A stretch of DNA of 64,000 bases from Hysterangium stoloniferum (Eukaryota > Basidiomycota > Agaricomycetes > Hysterangiales > Hysterangiaceae), in assembly GCA_015178975.1 (NCBI GenBank), contig WHVD01000024.1, positions 186,001 to 250,000 of the forward strand. Reading direction: 5' to 3'. This document shows, one piece after another, positions 46,747 through 58,300 of this stretch. The notes under the pieces are model-generated. The model ran no database searches. It was not told the origin of the DNA and saw only the letters and a program-made list of their open reading frames with translations. How positions within the stretch are numbered: the first letter of the stretch is position 1; each line of letters opens with the position of its first letter. Position numbers and translations under genes: made by a program.

Positions 46747-47801
46747 TGTTAAGTTGCCAAACAAAGCTCCTCGGATAGTCCCGCAGAGGTTTCTCCAGTA
46801 ACTATATTCCGAACACACACTTTCCGGGTAATAGTCCCATGGACTCCCCGGGTAATAGGTCTGGGGAGTTTCCAGGAATATTAGTAGTACAAGGGAGTGT
46901 CGTATCAGAATAGTTACCAGAGAATGGGTATGACTGAGATGGACTTGGCTTCAGCTTATAGGCTGTGCCCTCGTACACTCATTCAGGCATCCATATTTCG
47001 AACTGACAGAATGCATGCAAGGAGATATAGATTCCGGAGTTCTCGTGGGAGTTCTGGGAATCGAGCGTGCAGACAGACAAGAGGACTAGAGACTGGGATC
47101 GAAGGAAAACTTGTTTGGGGGAAAACTTGTTCGAGATTGAAACTGGATTCTAAGTACATGAATATAGCGGACTTATATAGACTGTGAAATGTAATAATAC
47201 CAAATCTGGTATTAATGAGAGGCAGAACTATTAAACATAAAATGAAACAAGTAAATACTAAACTGGGAATTAGGGACGGAACGGAACGGGAGCAGAGAAT
47301 GAATCATGACAGGTCATTTAACCATAACTGGACTGGGGCTCAGTTAGAGGGGTTCCGGAAGTCCGGTCGGAGTCCGGTGACTTGGTGCACAATATAGTGT
47401 TGGGTATAGACAGGCTTGATGTGCAGGAGGTCCGGCAGAGTCTGGTGGGTTTTTCCATGACTGGTGTGTGAGACACAGAGACAGATCATAACAGGAGTGG
47501 GGTTCTATGCTCTGTTAGAGGGGTTCCAGGAGTCCGGTCGGAGTCCGGTGACTGGTACATAAGACACAGAGTGTCAGGTGTATATAGAGTGGAGTCCGGA
47601 GTCCGGTGGCATCCGAGGAGTGTATGAGACACAGAGGGTTAGGTGCAGACAGGTGGGGTGCGCATAGAGAGTCAGGCATAAACAAGTTGACATGCAGGCT
47701 CTGGCGGGAACTCCGGTTGTTACTATACAATATAGAGGGTCGGGAGCATGTAGAATGGGGTCCGGGGTCCCGGAGGCCGGCGGGTTTTCCGGTTCCTGAC
47801 A
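46747..47801 (-). mobile_element. Solo LTR, family B, in the TIR of Tc1 copy C
   Basis: TGTTAAGTTG ... TTCCTGACA, 1055 bp, with ACTGG target duplication (46742-46746, 47802-47806). The undamaged left TIR (ATCTACTGGGGTATAAGC in reverse) shows the empty site. It carries the shared core motif at about 46940-46975. No internal coding sequence. Confidence 0.9.
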
Positions 47802-48326
47802 ACTGGGGTATAAGCTATACAAGCTGAAACTGCAAAACATTGTATACATTTTGTAAGTCACTGTATGTGATTTTTCAAAGATAGTTAATTGAATGGAACC
47901 TTATGTTAGAATGAAGAAGGGAGGTGGATGTGAAACACAAGAAGTGTGAGAGCTCAGACACAGACACAGACACGAACAAGTGAATGCAAATTTCACCAGT
48001 GCACACTACAGACCCACAATGGTACACAACTTGTAACTACTGTGCCAAGTCACTAAATCTAACACCTTATTTGTTTCAAAACCTTAACTAGAATTATCTG
48101 GCCTACCAATCCATTTGTAGAATTTATTCCAAAAAAATAATCTACAAATGGTCATTTAACTGCATTTTAGAGTGAATTTAGAGCCCAAGTGACTTGTATC
48201 AGATGCAGGATAAGTGGTAATGACTTGGTCTCCAGAGTATTGCCTGATGCCCTGGATCTGGTGGAACATTACTTTTATGTCAAACAATATAAATATACAT
48301 ATATACTTGATTGAGTAAATTATTTT

Positions 48327-51300
48327 TTAAAGTTTGTGGTTATCCTCCACATTGGGATCAGCACCATGGGCAAGTAGTGCCTGGACCACATCCAAGTGAC
48401 CCTGTGCCACTGCACAGCCAAGTGCTGTCCCATAGAAACCCCCCTGGACATTGGGATCAGCACCATGGGAAAGTAGTGCCTGGACCACAATCAAGTGACC
48501 CTGTGCTGCTGCACAGCCAAGTGCTGTCCAATTTTGACCCCCCTGGACATTGGGATCAGCACCATGGGCAAGTAGTGCCTGGACCACATCCAAGTGGCCC
48601 CATAGTGCTGCACAGCCAAGTGCTGTCCCATTCTGACCCCCCTGGACATTGGGATCAGCACCATGGGCAAGTAGCACCTGGACCACATCCAAGTGACCCC
48701 GTGCTGCTGCACAGCCAAGTGCTGTCCCATTATGACCCCCCTGGACATTAGGACCAGCACCAGGGGCAAGTAGTGCCTGAACCACATCCCAGTGACCCCA
48801 TGGTGCTTCACAGCCAAGTGCTGTCCCATTCTGACCCCCCTGGACATTTGGATCAGCACCATGGGCAAGTAGTGCCTTGACCACATCCAAGTCACCCTGT
48901 GCTGCTGCACAGCCAAGTGCTGTACCATAGAAACCCCCCTGGACATTGGGATCAGCACCATGGGCAAGTAGTGCTTGGACCATATCCAAGTGACCCCATA
49001 GTGCTGCACAGCCAAGTGCTGTCCCATTCTGACCCCCCTGGACATTGGGATCAGCACCATGGGCAAGTAGCACCTGGACCACATCCAAGTGACCCTGTGC
49101 TGCTGCAGAGCCAAGTGCTGTCCCATTCTCACCCCCCTGGACATTGGGATCAGCACCATGGGCAAGTAGTGCCTGGACCACATCCAAGTGACCTTGTGCT
49201 ACTGCACAGCCAAGTGCTGTCCCAATCTGACCCCCCTGGACATTGGGATCAGCACCATGGGCAAGTAGTGCCTGGACCACATCCAAGTGACCCTGTTCTG
49301 CTGCACAGCCAAGTGCTGTCCCATTCTGACCCCCCTGGACATTGGGATTAGCACCATGGGCAAGTAGTGCCTGGACCACATCCAAGTGACCCTGTGCTGC
49401 TGCACAGCCAAGTGCTGTCCCATAGAAACCCCCCTGGACATTGGGATCAGCACCATGGGCAAGTAGTGCCTGGACAATATCCAAGTGACCCCATAGTGCT
49501 GCACAGCCAAGTGCTGTCCCATTCTGACCCCCCTGGACATTGGGATCAGCACCATGGGCAAGTAACACCTGGACCATATCCAAGTGACCACATAGTACTG
49601 CACAGCCAAGTGCTGTCCCATAGAAACCCCCCTGGACATTGGGATCAGCACCATAGGCAAGTAGTGTCTTGACCACATCCAAGTGACCCCATACTGCTGC
49701 ACAGCCAAGTGCTGTCCCATTCTGGCCCCCCTGGACATTGGAATTGACACCATGGGCAAGTAGTGTCTGGACCACATCCAAGTGACCCTGTGCTGCTGCA
49801 CAGCCAAGTGCTGTCCCATTCTGACCCCCCTGGACATTGGGATCAGCACCATGGTCAAGCAGTGTCTGGACCACATCCAAGTGACCCTGTGCTGCTGCAC
49901 AGCCAAGTGCTGTCCCATTTTTACCTCCCTGGACATTGAGATCAGCATCATGGGTAATTAATGCCTGGACCACATCCAAGTGACCCTGTGCTGCTGCACA
50001 GCCAAGTGCTGTCCCATTTTGACCCCCCTGGATATTGGGATCAGCACCATGGACAAGTAGTGTCTGGACCACATCCAAGTGACCCTGTGCTGCTGCACAG
50101 CCAAGTGCTGTCCCATTCTGGCCCCCCTGGACATTGGGATCAGCACCACTTTCTAATAGCACTGCTAATACTTTGTATAATCCATAATATGCAGCCATAA
50201 CTAATTGTGGAATTGGCTGTTCCCCCCACATCTCCTGCTTCCAAAATCCATATTGCTGGCTTCCCTGCTCAAACAGTTTGATTATTAGATTGTGATACAC
50301 TTCCAATGGTTGACATCCACCAGCTCGTGCATGAGACACCCATTGTGTGGCACTGTACCTTGCCAAAAGATGATTATGCTTAAGATCTGTCTTATTTTTT
50401 ATAGAGGGCACTAAGGTGTTTTGGAACTGAAGCAAATATATCAAACACATTTTTGTTATGTGACTGTGTGCCACCTGCTCCTCAAGCTGAAGGTTAGGAG
50501 ATGGTCCTCCCATAGAACTATCCATCATCAGATACTCTTTCACTGAAAAATGTGCCAATTTAATTGTCCCTACCAAAGTCAAATTAATACACTATTGCTA
50601 TTCTTATTGCAGGTAGAGAAATACTCACCTTCTGACTGAATGACAAGTCCACCACAGATACCTAGGATATTTGTTGGATCATTGTATATAGCTCGGGAAT
50701 TAAAGGGGGGTTCTGAGCCATCAATTATATAATCCATATTTATTCCAGTAATTTGGGCCAACTCTTTGGCTTTTAAGGGCCGCAAAGAAAAGGCCAACCA
50801 CTGTAAGAATTTCCATGCATTCTCTATATGTTTCTTGGGAATCTTGAGTATCATCTTCCTGTAAATTCCCCACAGCTCACGTGGACTTGTATTCAGCTGT
50901 TCCTCCAGTTCCTCATCACTAAGGCATTTGGAGAGCTCTTCAAGTTGCAATGCTACCCATCTGAACCTGCAAAATAGTAGAATAAGTTAATGCTAGAGAT
51001 GACCCAGTAGGAATACATCACTTACATCCCTTCAGCATGATCATTAAGGGTTCTAAAGATATTATTGAGAAGATTTTCATCTTTTGAGGAAAAAATAGGA
51101 CTGCAATTTGGTATGAATATAGGTTGTAATATCATTATTGGCATGTTGTCTATGCAGAAACAAGTGTTCTGGGCTTAGATTATCCAATTCTCTTTGAATG
51201 GATGCTTCTGGCCGAGTTGTTACTAGAATGTGTAATCTTAAACTATTTTGACTGAGTAACTTGCTCAACCATATGATGACTTTTAGATATTCTGAGGATT

Positions 51301-53213
51301 CATCAAGGGCATCTAAAATGATGTACACCTGATTGAACGTAGTGAGTAGCTCACAAAGTGTCTTCTCAAGGCCTTTGAGAGATGGTTGTGTGCCATCCCT
51401 ATAGATCTGAGAAAGACACTTGGGAATATCAAAGCAGACTGAAGTTAGTTGTTTTATGAGAGATCTGAGTAAATAGTGATATGATTGAAAAGCTTCTTGT
51501 GAGTCTCTGGAGTCAAAAAAGAAATAGGCAAGAGCTTGTGAGGAGTCATTTTCACAAACATTTTGAATGTCAGCAATGATCAATGAACTGCAATTGTGTA
51601 TGTTAAAGTTTACCCAAACATGTTGCTCAAAAGTGTCTTGCATAAACCCACCATAAGATTGTTTTTCCAGATCCAGCTGAGGATTAGCAGTAAGACAGTG
51701 CAATTCATAAAAGCCACCAAACATACAGATCCCATAGATCCAAAGGTATTGATTGACATCCTCTTTCCATTTCATATACTGTGTACTATTGAGAAACCAA
51801 GCACCTGTTTTTGCCATACACTGTTGTTGTGCTGCATATAGGTTATCTGATGGATCTGGGGGAGATAGCCAGTTATAAATATTTTGACGGTCCTTCTCAG
51901 TCTCTAAGGACTTAATGTTACTTCAATAGACCCTCCAAGATGTTGAAAACAATACCTGGATTATTAAGTAATTGATTTTGTCTCCCCAAAGATACATAGT
52001 GCTTCTCCCAATTTTTTAGAATAGCAGATGGTGCCTTTTCAACCATTTGCAGTAAACACTGCATGAGAATATCATATTCATTATCATCATGTGATGTAAA
52101 CTGTGCCAGTCCCATGTGTGTCTTATGGATTGCAAGAGCTTGGGTATTAATAGCTCCCTGAACAACAGCAGAGAAGGTGGGAACATGCTTCAGAATGATA
52201 GAGATAAAGCTTTAAAAAAAATCATCGGGCCAGAAAAAAACTACTTACATCCATCAACGAGCCATCTGACACAGTGCCATATGTCTCATAACAAAAAATA
52301 GTGTGATATCTACTACTGATGGCATTATATTGAGCTATCTGTTGCTGTAGGGTCTCGGAATGCAAGCCCAAGTGCTTTGTGATTAGATCACCAGTCTGGA
52401 TGGTATTCGAAAGAGATCTGAAGAGGGATTTGGTCCAGCTTGTAAGATCAACACCCTGGTGAGGTGTCCCCAAGTAGATGATACCATAAGATGACACTTC
52501 AACAGCTTTGTGTGTGGGTAGATGTTTGTTGTGGGTTGTATGTGCATGTATAAGAGCCTTACATGGATAGGTAAGCTGTGGCGGACTAGTCACTTAAGGA
52601 GTGACATACATTTTTCAGCATGATACCTCCAAAACTATGTGCAATGAATATCAGTGGCCGCTCCTAAAAATTATGAGGTCGTCAAGTACAACCCGGGCAG
52701 CATGAATCGTAAATAGCATACATCACTCTTCGTGTGAATTCTAAAATTCGACAGTTTCCCAACGAAGTCCGTTGATAACTCATACAAAGTTTGATTGGAC
52801 CTATTCTCGCCGTGGGTACGCGCATCATAGCCATATATCAGAATCCTTGCAGTAGGAAGTGACTTCGGCAACAGATCGCGAAGCCAAAGAACACCATTGG
52901 GAGCTGTGAAGGACGCCTCACGATGTCCGTCGAGGCCGTGGATGGCGACAATGCTAGATGTGGGACCTGTGACGATTGTACGAATTGATTTCGCTCAAAT
53001 GACTTACTCAACGGTGGGAGAATCCCCTCCATCCACAAGTACTTTCACCCCGTAGTGGGATCCATCCTTAAGTAGGATATTTGAACAAGTTGAGAGGACA
53101 GCAGTCATGTTTAACGGTAGTCGAAGCGTAATCGATGATGATTGCAAGAGCGTTGATTGATGGCGCGTCACAGTCACTTCGCGTAACAATTTTGGGTGGA
53201 TAACGAGCATCAT
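48327..53213 (-). CDS. Alpha/beta-hydrolase-NACHT-ankyrin NLR-like protein
   Basis: Predicted exons on the minus strand: 53008-53213, 52722-52953, 52610-52663, 52249-52557, 51956-52157, 51727-51903, 51652-51676, 51026-51587, 50629-50966 and 48327-50569, with introns of 50-91 nt. The N-terminal hydrolase (DUF676/SesB-like) shows DIVAIHGLDGH, nucleophile motif AHSFGG and GTPHQG. NACHT follows: AWFLNS...LWIYG, Walker A GISGSGKTIL, Walker B-like VYIILDALDE, LVTTRPE, then GMFRWVALQLEEL and LAHFSVKEYL. The C-terminus has 18 ankyrin repeats of 33 residues (GADPNVQGGQNGTALGCAAA). About 1450 residues are expected. A T6 tract at 51090-51095 (A6 on plus) puts NACHT out of frame with the rest by one base, so the full protein needs a different allele, an unrecognised intron or a sequencing correction. 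Fungal proteins of this architecture act in non-self recognition and programmed cell death; that role is inferred. Confidence 0.75.
48330..50150 (-). repeat. 99-bp ankyrin-coding tandem array
   Basis: Eighteen full units plus a partial first unit, nearly identical at DNA level. Variation is concentrated at QGG-[Q/F/E/K/H]-[N/Y/I] and at the A[AQ/LW/VW/EQ/PW]G positions. CpG is almost absent across the array. The last unit runs directly into the family D terminal sequence. Confidence 0.9.
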
Positions 53214-53864
53214 TCATTTACAGCTTCAGACGGCATGAGCATTATTTTGCGTAGGCCGAATGATTGTAAATTTGTCTCGGAGCATAAGTTGGTTTTCTAT
53301 CCCTTGGTTACTCGATGACTAACTAGACGGCCCTAAAGCGAGTGTGGGTAGTGGCCTGGAACAGTTAGATTGTTTTATATGTACTACCTGGCAATGGACA
53401 CCACTGCCTTTGTTAATCAATAATATTCCATATCCGCGCAATCTTGCCTTTTTGCGCCCTCGGTTCACTTCAATTCGATCAATGCTTACTTATTCTTTGG
53501 GTGACAAATAAACAACCAAATTGGCTCCACCACTAACATCGATAATGCGACTACTACTAATATAACAGTGGGTATATTCCGTATTCCCTCTTCAGAGTAC
53601 AAATATAAGTAACTTCTCGAATTCATTGCATTCATATTTGTCATCGTGTTCTGACACAAATGTACAATCCATTCTGGGCATTAAGAAACCTTTGCCCATA
53701 CAGAAAGAAGCCTACAAAGTCACCTCCGGCCTTGAATGAACCTAGGTCAAAGAGGTATGTGCATTCTATCACACATTATTGCTGGCCTTGAGCTCATGCT
53801 TGCTAGTATCATTGCAGCATTTCCAGTGTGAAGAATGGTGTACATTGTTATGCTTTAGAGAGGA
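53214..53864. promoter_or_regulatory. Upstream region of the NLR-like gene
   Basis: CpG-containing, non-repetitive sequence upstream of the predicted start. No clear TATA box or other motif was identified. It ends where repeat family E copies begin. Confidence 0.3.
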
Positions 53865-54838
53865 AACTGTAGTATACATGAAGAAGATTTTATACTATGA
53901 TAAGACAGATACAGATGACTGGAGGGCCAATCAAGGAAGTGAAGGGTGAAATGGATCATGAGAAGTCAATGACAAGGTGGGGAGACTAAATGTAATATAC
54001 TAAACAATATTAAAAGGGTCTGAGGTGGCAAGTGAGATGTGTAAAGGGGAACAGTAACAGGAGAGCAAATGGGATGGGGATGGAATGGAAAGCTAAAAGG
54101 TTAACTACTATAATGAAACAAGTGTCAGGAACACTGTGAGTGGTAATGACTAGGGTGGGAGTTCCAACAATGAGTTGACAGTGGATTTTGGGCATAAAAC
54201 AGGTTGCAGGGGTCCAAAATGATGGGATCCTAACATGTTGCACCTTTGTACGAACTGTTAAAGTGCTCTGGTATTTCAAACAGAGCAGATAGTACAATAA
54301 GAACTAAAGCCAACACTTAGCTCAATCAACAAGAGGACCAAAATACTAAGAGTTGTGAGGTAAAGAGTTGCAGCTTGCCAATAATGTCTTGAGGGTATCA
54401 GAGAGAGAGAGTAAGGTGACTGAAGACTAAATGGGGGTAATCTAAGTTGATATTAGAACTGAATAATAGTAGCATACATAGTAGGAACTTTATATGAAGG
54501 TGCAAGGGATGAATGGAGGTCTGATCAAGGAAGCAAGAAGTAGTGATGGGTTGAAAGAAGCATGGAAAGAGGTAAGAATCAAACAACAGGTGAATACAAT
54601 GTAATTAGGGCATACTAAAAGGTATGAGGTGGCAAAGTATTGTTTACATGTAGAATAGGTGATGGGAGAGCATTGGGATGGAGATGGAACAGAATGATAA
54701 AAGGGGGAAGCTACAGTGAACCAAGTGTCAGGGCACCATAGGCAGTGACACTGTGGTCAGGGGTACTGAGAGTGGAACACCAGAGGGTGAGGAGGGCAAA
54801 ACAAGGTTGCAGGGGGCCAAATGACTGGGATCCTAACA
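53865..54838 (-). mobile_element. Two reversed copies of repeat family E
   Basis: Both end (on plus) in GGGATCCTAACA, at 54236 and about 54838, the inverse of the start at 30104. Each contains the ACTGTAGTATACATG- or AGGAACTTTATATG-type promoter-like end. No coding sequence. The second abuts a TPR relic, as does the copy at 30104. Confidence 0.45.
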
Positions 54839-55262
54839 CTAGGATTCTCTTCCTGGCATTTGACACCTGGACTTACAGTCTTTCTGCCTCTGACCATCTT
54901 CCCATATTGCAATACAGTATGTCCTTGCCAAGTCTGTTCTAGAGTTCTAGAGTTCTGGGTGTCTAGGTGTTCAGTCCCTAAGATTCTGGGTATCTAAGTG
55001 TTCAGTTCCTAAGATTTGCATCCTGCCCTCTAAGACCTAGACCTGAAGTCTTTCTAATCAGGCCATCATCCCATATTGGAGTATATGCTTGCCAAGTCAC
55101 TCTTGGAGCTTAGGGTGCATTGGTTTTCAGTCACTAGGATTCTCTCCCTGGCTTCCAACACCTTGATCTACAGTCTTTCTGCATCTGGCCATCTTCCCAT
55201 ATAGGACTATGTCCTTGCCAAGTCACTCCTGGAGGCTAGGGTGTATTGGTGTTCAGTCCCTA
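54839..55262 (-). pseudogene. TPR-repeat relic
   Basis: Minus-strand remains of three TPR units (words CTAGGATTCTCTCCCTGGC, CAGTCTTTCTGCATCTGGCC and CCTTGCCAAGTCACTCCTGG repeat at about 126-bp intervals). Broken frames. Confidence 0.6.
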
Positions 55263-55396
55263 GGTGTGAGAGGTACTGTGAAATATACTCTGAAATATAG
55301 TCTGGACAAGCCCACACTATATTTCCTATTTCTATTTTTCTCTCTATCTTATTATACGCATATATTTAGTTCGATGACCTATGCATTCAGTACATA

Positions 55397-58300
55397 TGTT
55401 ACGACCATGTCACAACCCGATGGTCCCTGAGGATATCGCCACCTATCAACGTTTCAAGTTATCACTCAAGTCATCGCATCAGAAACCGTCGGTTGCCCGA
55501 CGCTGATGTATGCTTTCATGGTGATCAAACCCCATTTACACCTCCATCAAAATATACTCGTACTATCTGGTTATACTCCAATACGTCCTTTTTTATTATG
55601 ATGATCCGTTCTACTCTATGTTTCACATATGCCTATACATATATACCTGTAACCCTTGGACTATTTCCTTTTCTCATAATTCCGCTCTTGGTTAATCATG
55701 GCCTCCGAACTTATTGTAACCTTCCCATTCCTAGTCAAGTTTATTTGTCAATAATGTTTTCCACTTTTCCCTTAGTTAGTATTTTCTAGACACCGAATAC
55801 TTGTATATGAACCCACTGTAGTTGTAGTTACTAGGCAATCAGAATATCGACTCGGAACACCCACATACATCTCTAGAAGTCTTATACTGTTAAGAACTGA
55901 AAACTGACTAATGTCGGTTGGCCGATGGGTACCAATTGGAAGGACTTGGCTTCAGCTTATGTGCTGCGCCCTCACAACTATTCCGTCAGGTGTCCTTAAA
56001 TTTCGGGCAGGTGAAGACTGGTCCTAGCAAATACCTTTCAGCAAGCTGCTGATTGGAACCAAAGGATGAGTTGAGTGTCAGGCCAGGGGTTGGGGGCCGA
56101 GAGTGGGTGAGCGCCCGCAAAGGCGGGTAGCGGGGTGCTTAGTATGAGACTACTGGAGGCATAAGAGGGTATTCTGAGTCGATATTCTGATTGCCTAGTA
56201 GTTACAGCTACAGTGGGTTCATATACAAATATTCAGCATCTAGAAAATACTAACTAGGGGAAGAGCGGAATTGGTATTGAAAAATAAGCTTGACTAGGAA
56301 CGGGAAGGTTATGATTAGTTCGGAGGCCAGGGAATAACCAAGAGCAGGATTATGAGATAAGGAAATAGTCCGAGGGTTACAAGTATATATATAGACATAC
56401 GTGAAACATAGAGTAAAATGGATTATCATAATGAAAAGGGACATATCAGAGTGAAACCAGATAATACGAGTATATTTGACGGGGGCGTAAATGGAGTTTG
56501 ATCACCACGAAAGCATATGTCAGCGTCGGGGAACCAACGGCTTCCGATGTGAGGGCTTGAGCGATGACTTGAATCATTGATGGGTGGTGATAACCTCAGG
56601 GACCGTCGGGTTGCGACATGGTCATAACATATACTAAGTATCCCACTCTCCACCTTCGTGTGCACTCACCCACTCTCGGTCCCCAACTCCTTGGCCTGAC
56701 ACTCAACTTATCCTTCAGTCCCAATCGGTAACTCACTGAGAGGTACTCGTTAGGACTAGTCTTCACCCATCTGAAATTTAAGGACACCTGATGGTTATTT
56801 GCAAGGGTGCAGCATATAAGCTGAAGCCAAGTCCTTCCGATCGGTCCCCATCGGCCTACTGACATTAGTCAGTTTTCAGTTCTTAACAGTATATTCTGAT
56901 TTCACACTCGCATTTTCCATTAACTCATGCCTCTGAGGAAAAAAGATGCCAAGCCAAGTGGTGAAGCAGAATCTACCATTTTCAAGTCTCCATTCCTGTA
57001 TACAGCCTGAGCTACTTCAACAACCCCACATCCAGAACCCTCCAAACAATCCCACTTCATGGAAATTACTGGCAATGCTGAAGAAGTTACTGAAGCAACT
57101 GAACCCAAAGCACCTGAAGAGGTTAACAATCAATCAGCTCTGGGACCTGAACCTGAGGATAACAACCAGTCCTTACCTCAGGCTAGTGGTCCTAAGAAGT
57201 CCATGAAACAAAAACCGGATTTCGATCCCGACAAGACATGGGAATTGTTCTCAGGTACCTTAGGATCGATTTCCTTAAGAACAATACCAAGGAAAAAGAA
57301 CCTGGACAAACCCGAGTCAACAAACCCAAACCGTTTACCAGTTCAAACCTGAAGAAATTGCCAACATTTCTTATGCAATGTCGATTCAATTTTCGGGACT
57401 GCCCGGCTGCTTTCACAATGGATGACTGAAAGGTAAACTTTGCACTCTCGTACCTTAATGATTCTGCAGCAGCCTGGTTTGAACCTGCATTCTTCGGCCT
57501 CACCTCCAAAGATCCTGATTGGCTTCATGATTGGGATGCCTTTGTCGAGGAACTCGAAACAAACTTTGGTCCCTATGACCAAACTGGCGATGCTGAAACC
57601 ACGTTTTCTCATCTCAAAATGAAAGACATCCAACACATCACCGACTACATCATCCAGTTCAACAACCTCGCTGCATGTTGCAACTGGGACGATTTGGCCC
57701 TCCATTACCAGTTTTACTCCAGCCTCCCATCTTGCCTCAAAGATGAAGTTTCCAAAGAAGAGACCGGCAAACCGAAGACTCTCCCCCTCATGCGTCTAAA
57801 GGCCCAAAACACGGATGCCCAATACTGGGAACAATGTTTGGAATGCCAACAAATCTGGTAATCAAAACACCAACAATAGTGGCAACTCAAACTCTGATAA
57901 GAAGTCCGACAACAAGGGTTCTAATGACAAAAAAGGCAAGGGCAAACAGTCAAATAAGTCTCAAGACACAGACAAACCCGACCTAACTGGCAAACTCTGC
58001 TCCAATGGCAAGCTCCTACCACAAGAAAAGCAATGCCGAATGGACAACAACCTTTGTTTGTTGTGTGCAGATCCTGGACACCGAGTTGCCACATGCCCAA
58101 AGGCCACAAAAGCCTGATCGGCCAATATGGCCACAACTTCACAACCAGCTAAGCTGGCTGCCGAGTCAAAAAAAGATTAAGCAACTCTCTGGATTCTGTG
58201 CAGTTGGAGAGTTGCATTGAATCTCCCCGCACACTGGAAAATTGTCATCTTAATGCATCTGCCCTGTATGATCCCAATTCTTTGTTCATAAATCTTACTT

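Larger units (their letters stand above)
44630..47863 (-). mobile_element. Tc1/mariner element with long TIRs (copy C)
   Basis: CAGTGACTTACAAAATGTAT at 44630 and its inverse ending at 47863 are flanked by TA. TIRs of about 230 bp are visible (44630-44858 and 46592-47863 with an LTR inside). The transposase reads on the minus strand. The segment 46456-46170 includes MHPLSPAVQHEILSLFDAGH, KKKRPLLSKKHRKERMDF and VVWSDET. A frameshift follows immediately, then GSDGRKWVWKKAREGLSD, a DND-containing segment (about 45930), and NPIEHLWNHLKRRLAG (about 45050). Part of the helix-turn-helix region seen in copy B is missing between HHGLKAAG and MKPVV. Inactive. Two solo LTRs are inserted. Confidence 0.85.
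44293..48348. mobile_element. Family D TIR element carrying a nested Tc1/mariner
   Basis: It starts GGAGGATGGTCACA and ends TGTGGTTATCCTCC. The left part (44293-44629) and right part (47864-48348) match the 600-bp copy at 5973-6572. The interior is the Tc1 element. Its right terminus overlaps the last codons and stop of the NLR-like gene. No matching target duplication was found, so a rearrangement at one edge is possible. Confidence 0.6.

Noticed and set aside
48311-50200. Several long plus-strand open frames with His/Pro-rich repeats
   Set aside because: They are antisense shadows of the ankyrin array; the repeat period is a multiple of three, so all frames stay open.
51580-51740. NACHT protein lacking a P-loop
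   Set aside because: The apparent loss disappears once two short introns with normal signals are removed.
54010-54586. Minus-strand hydrophobic frames
   Set aside because: They lie in repeat family E and are not preserved between copies.
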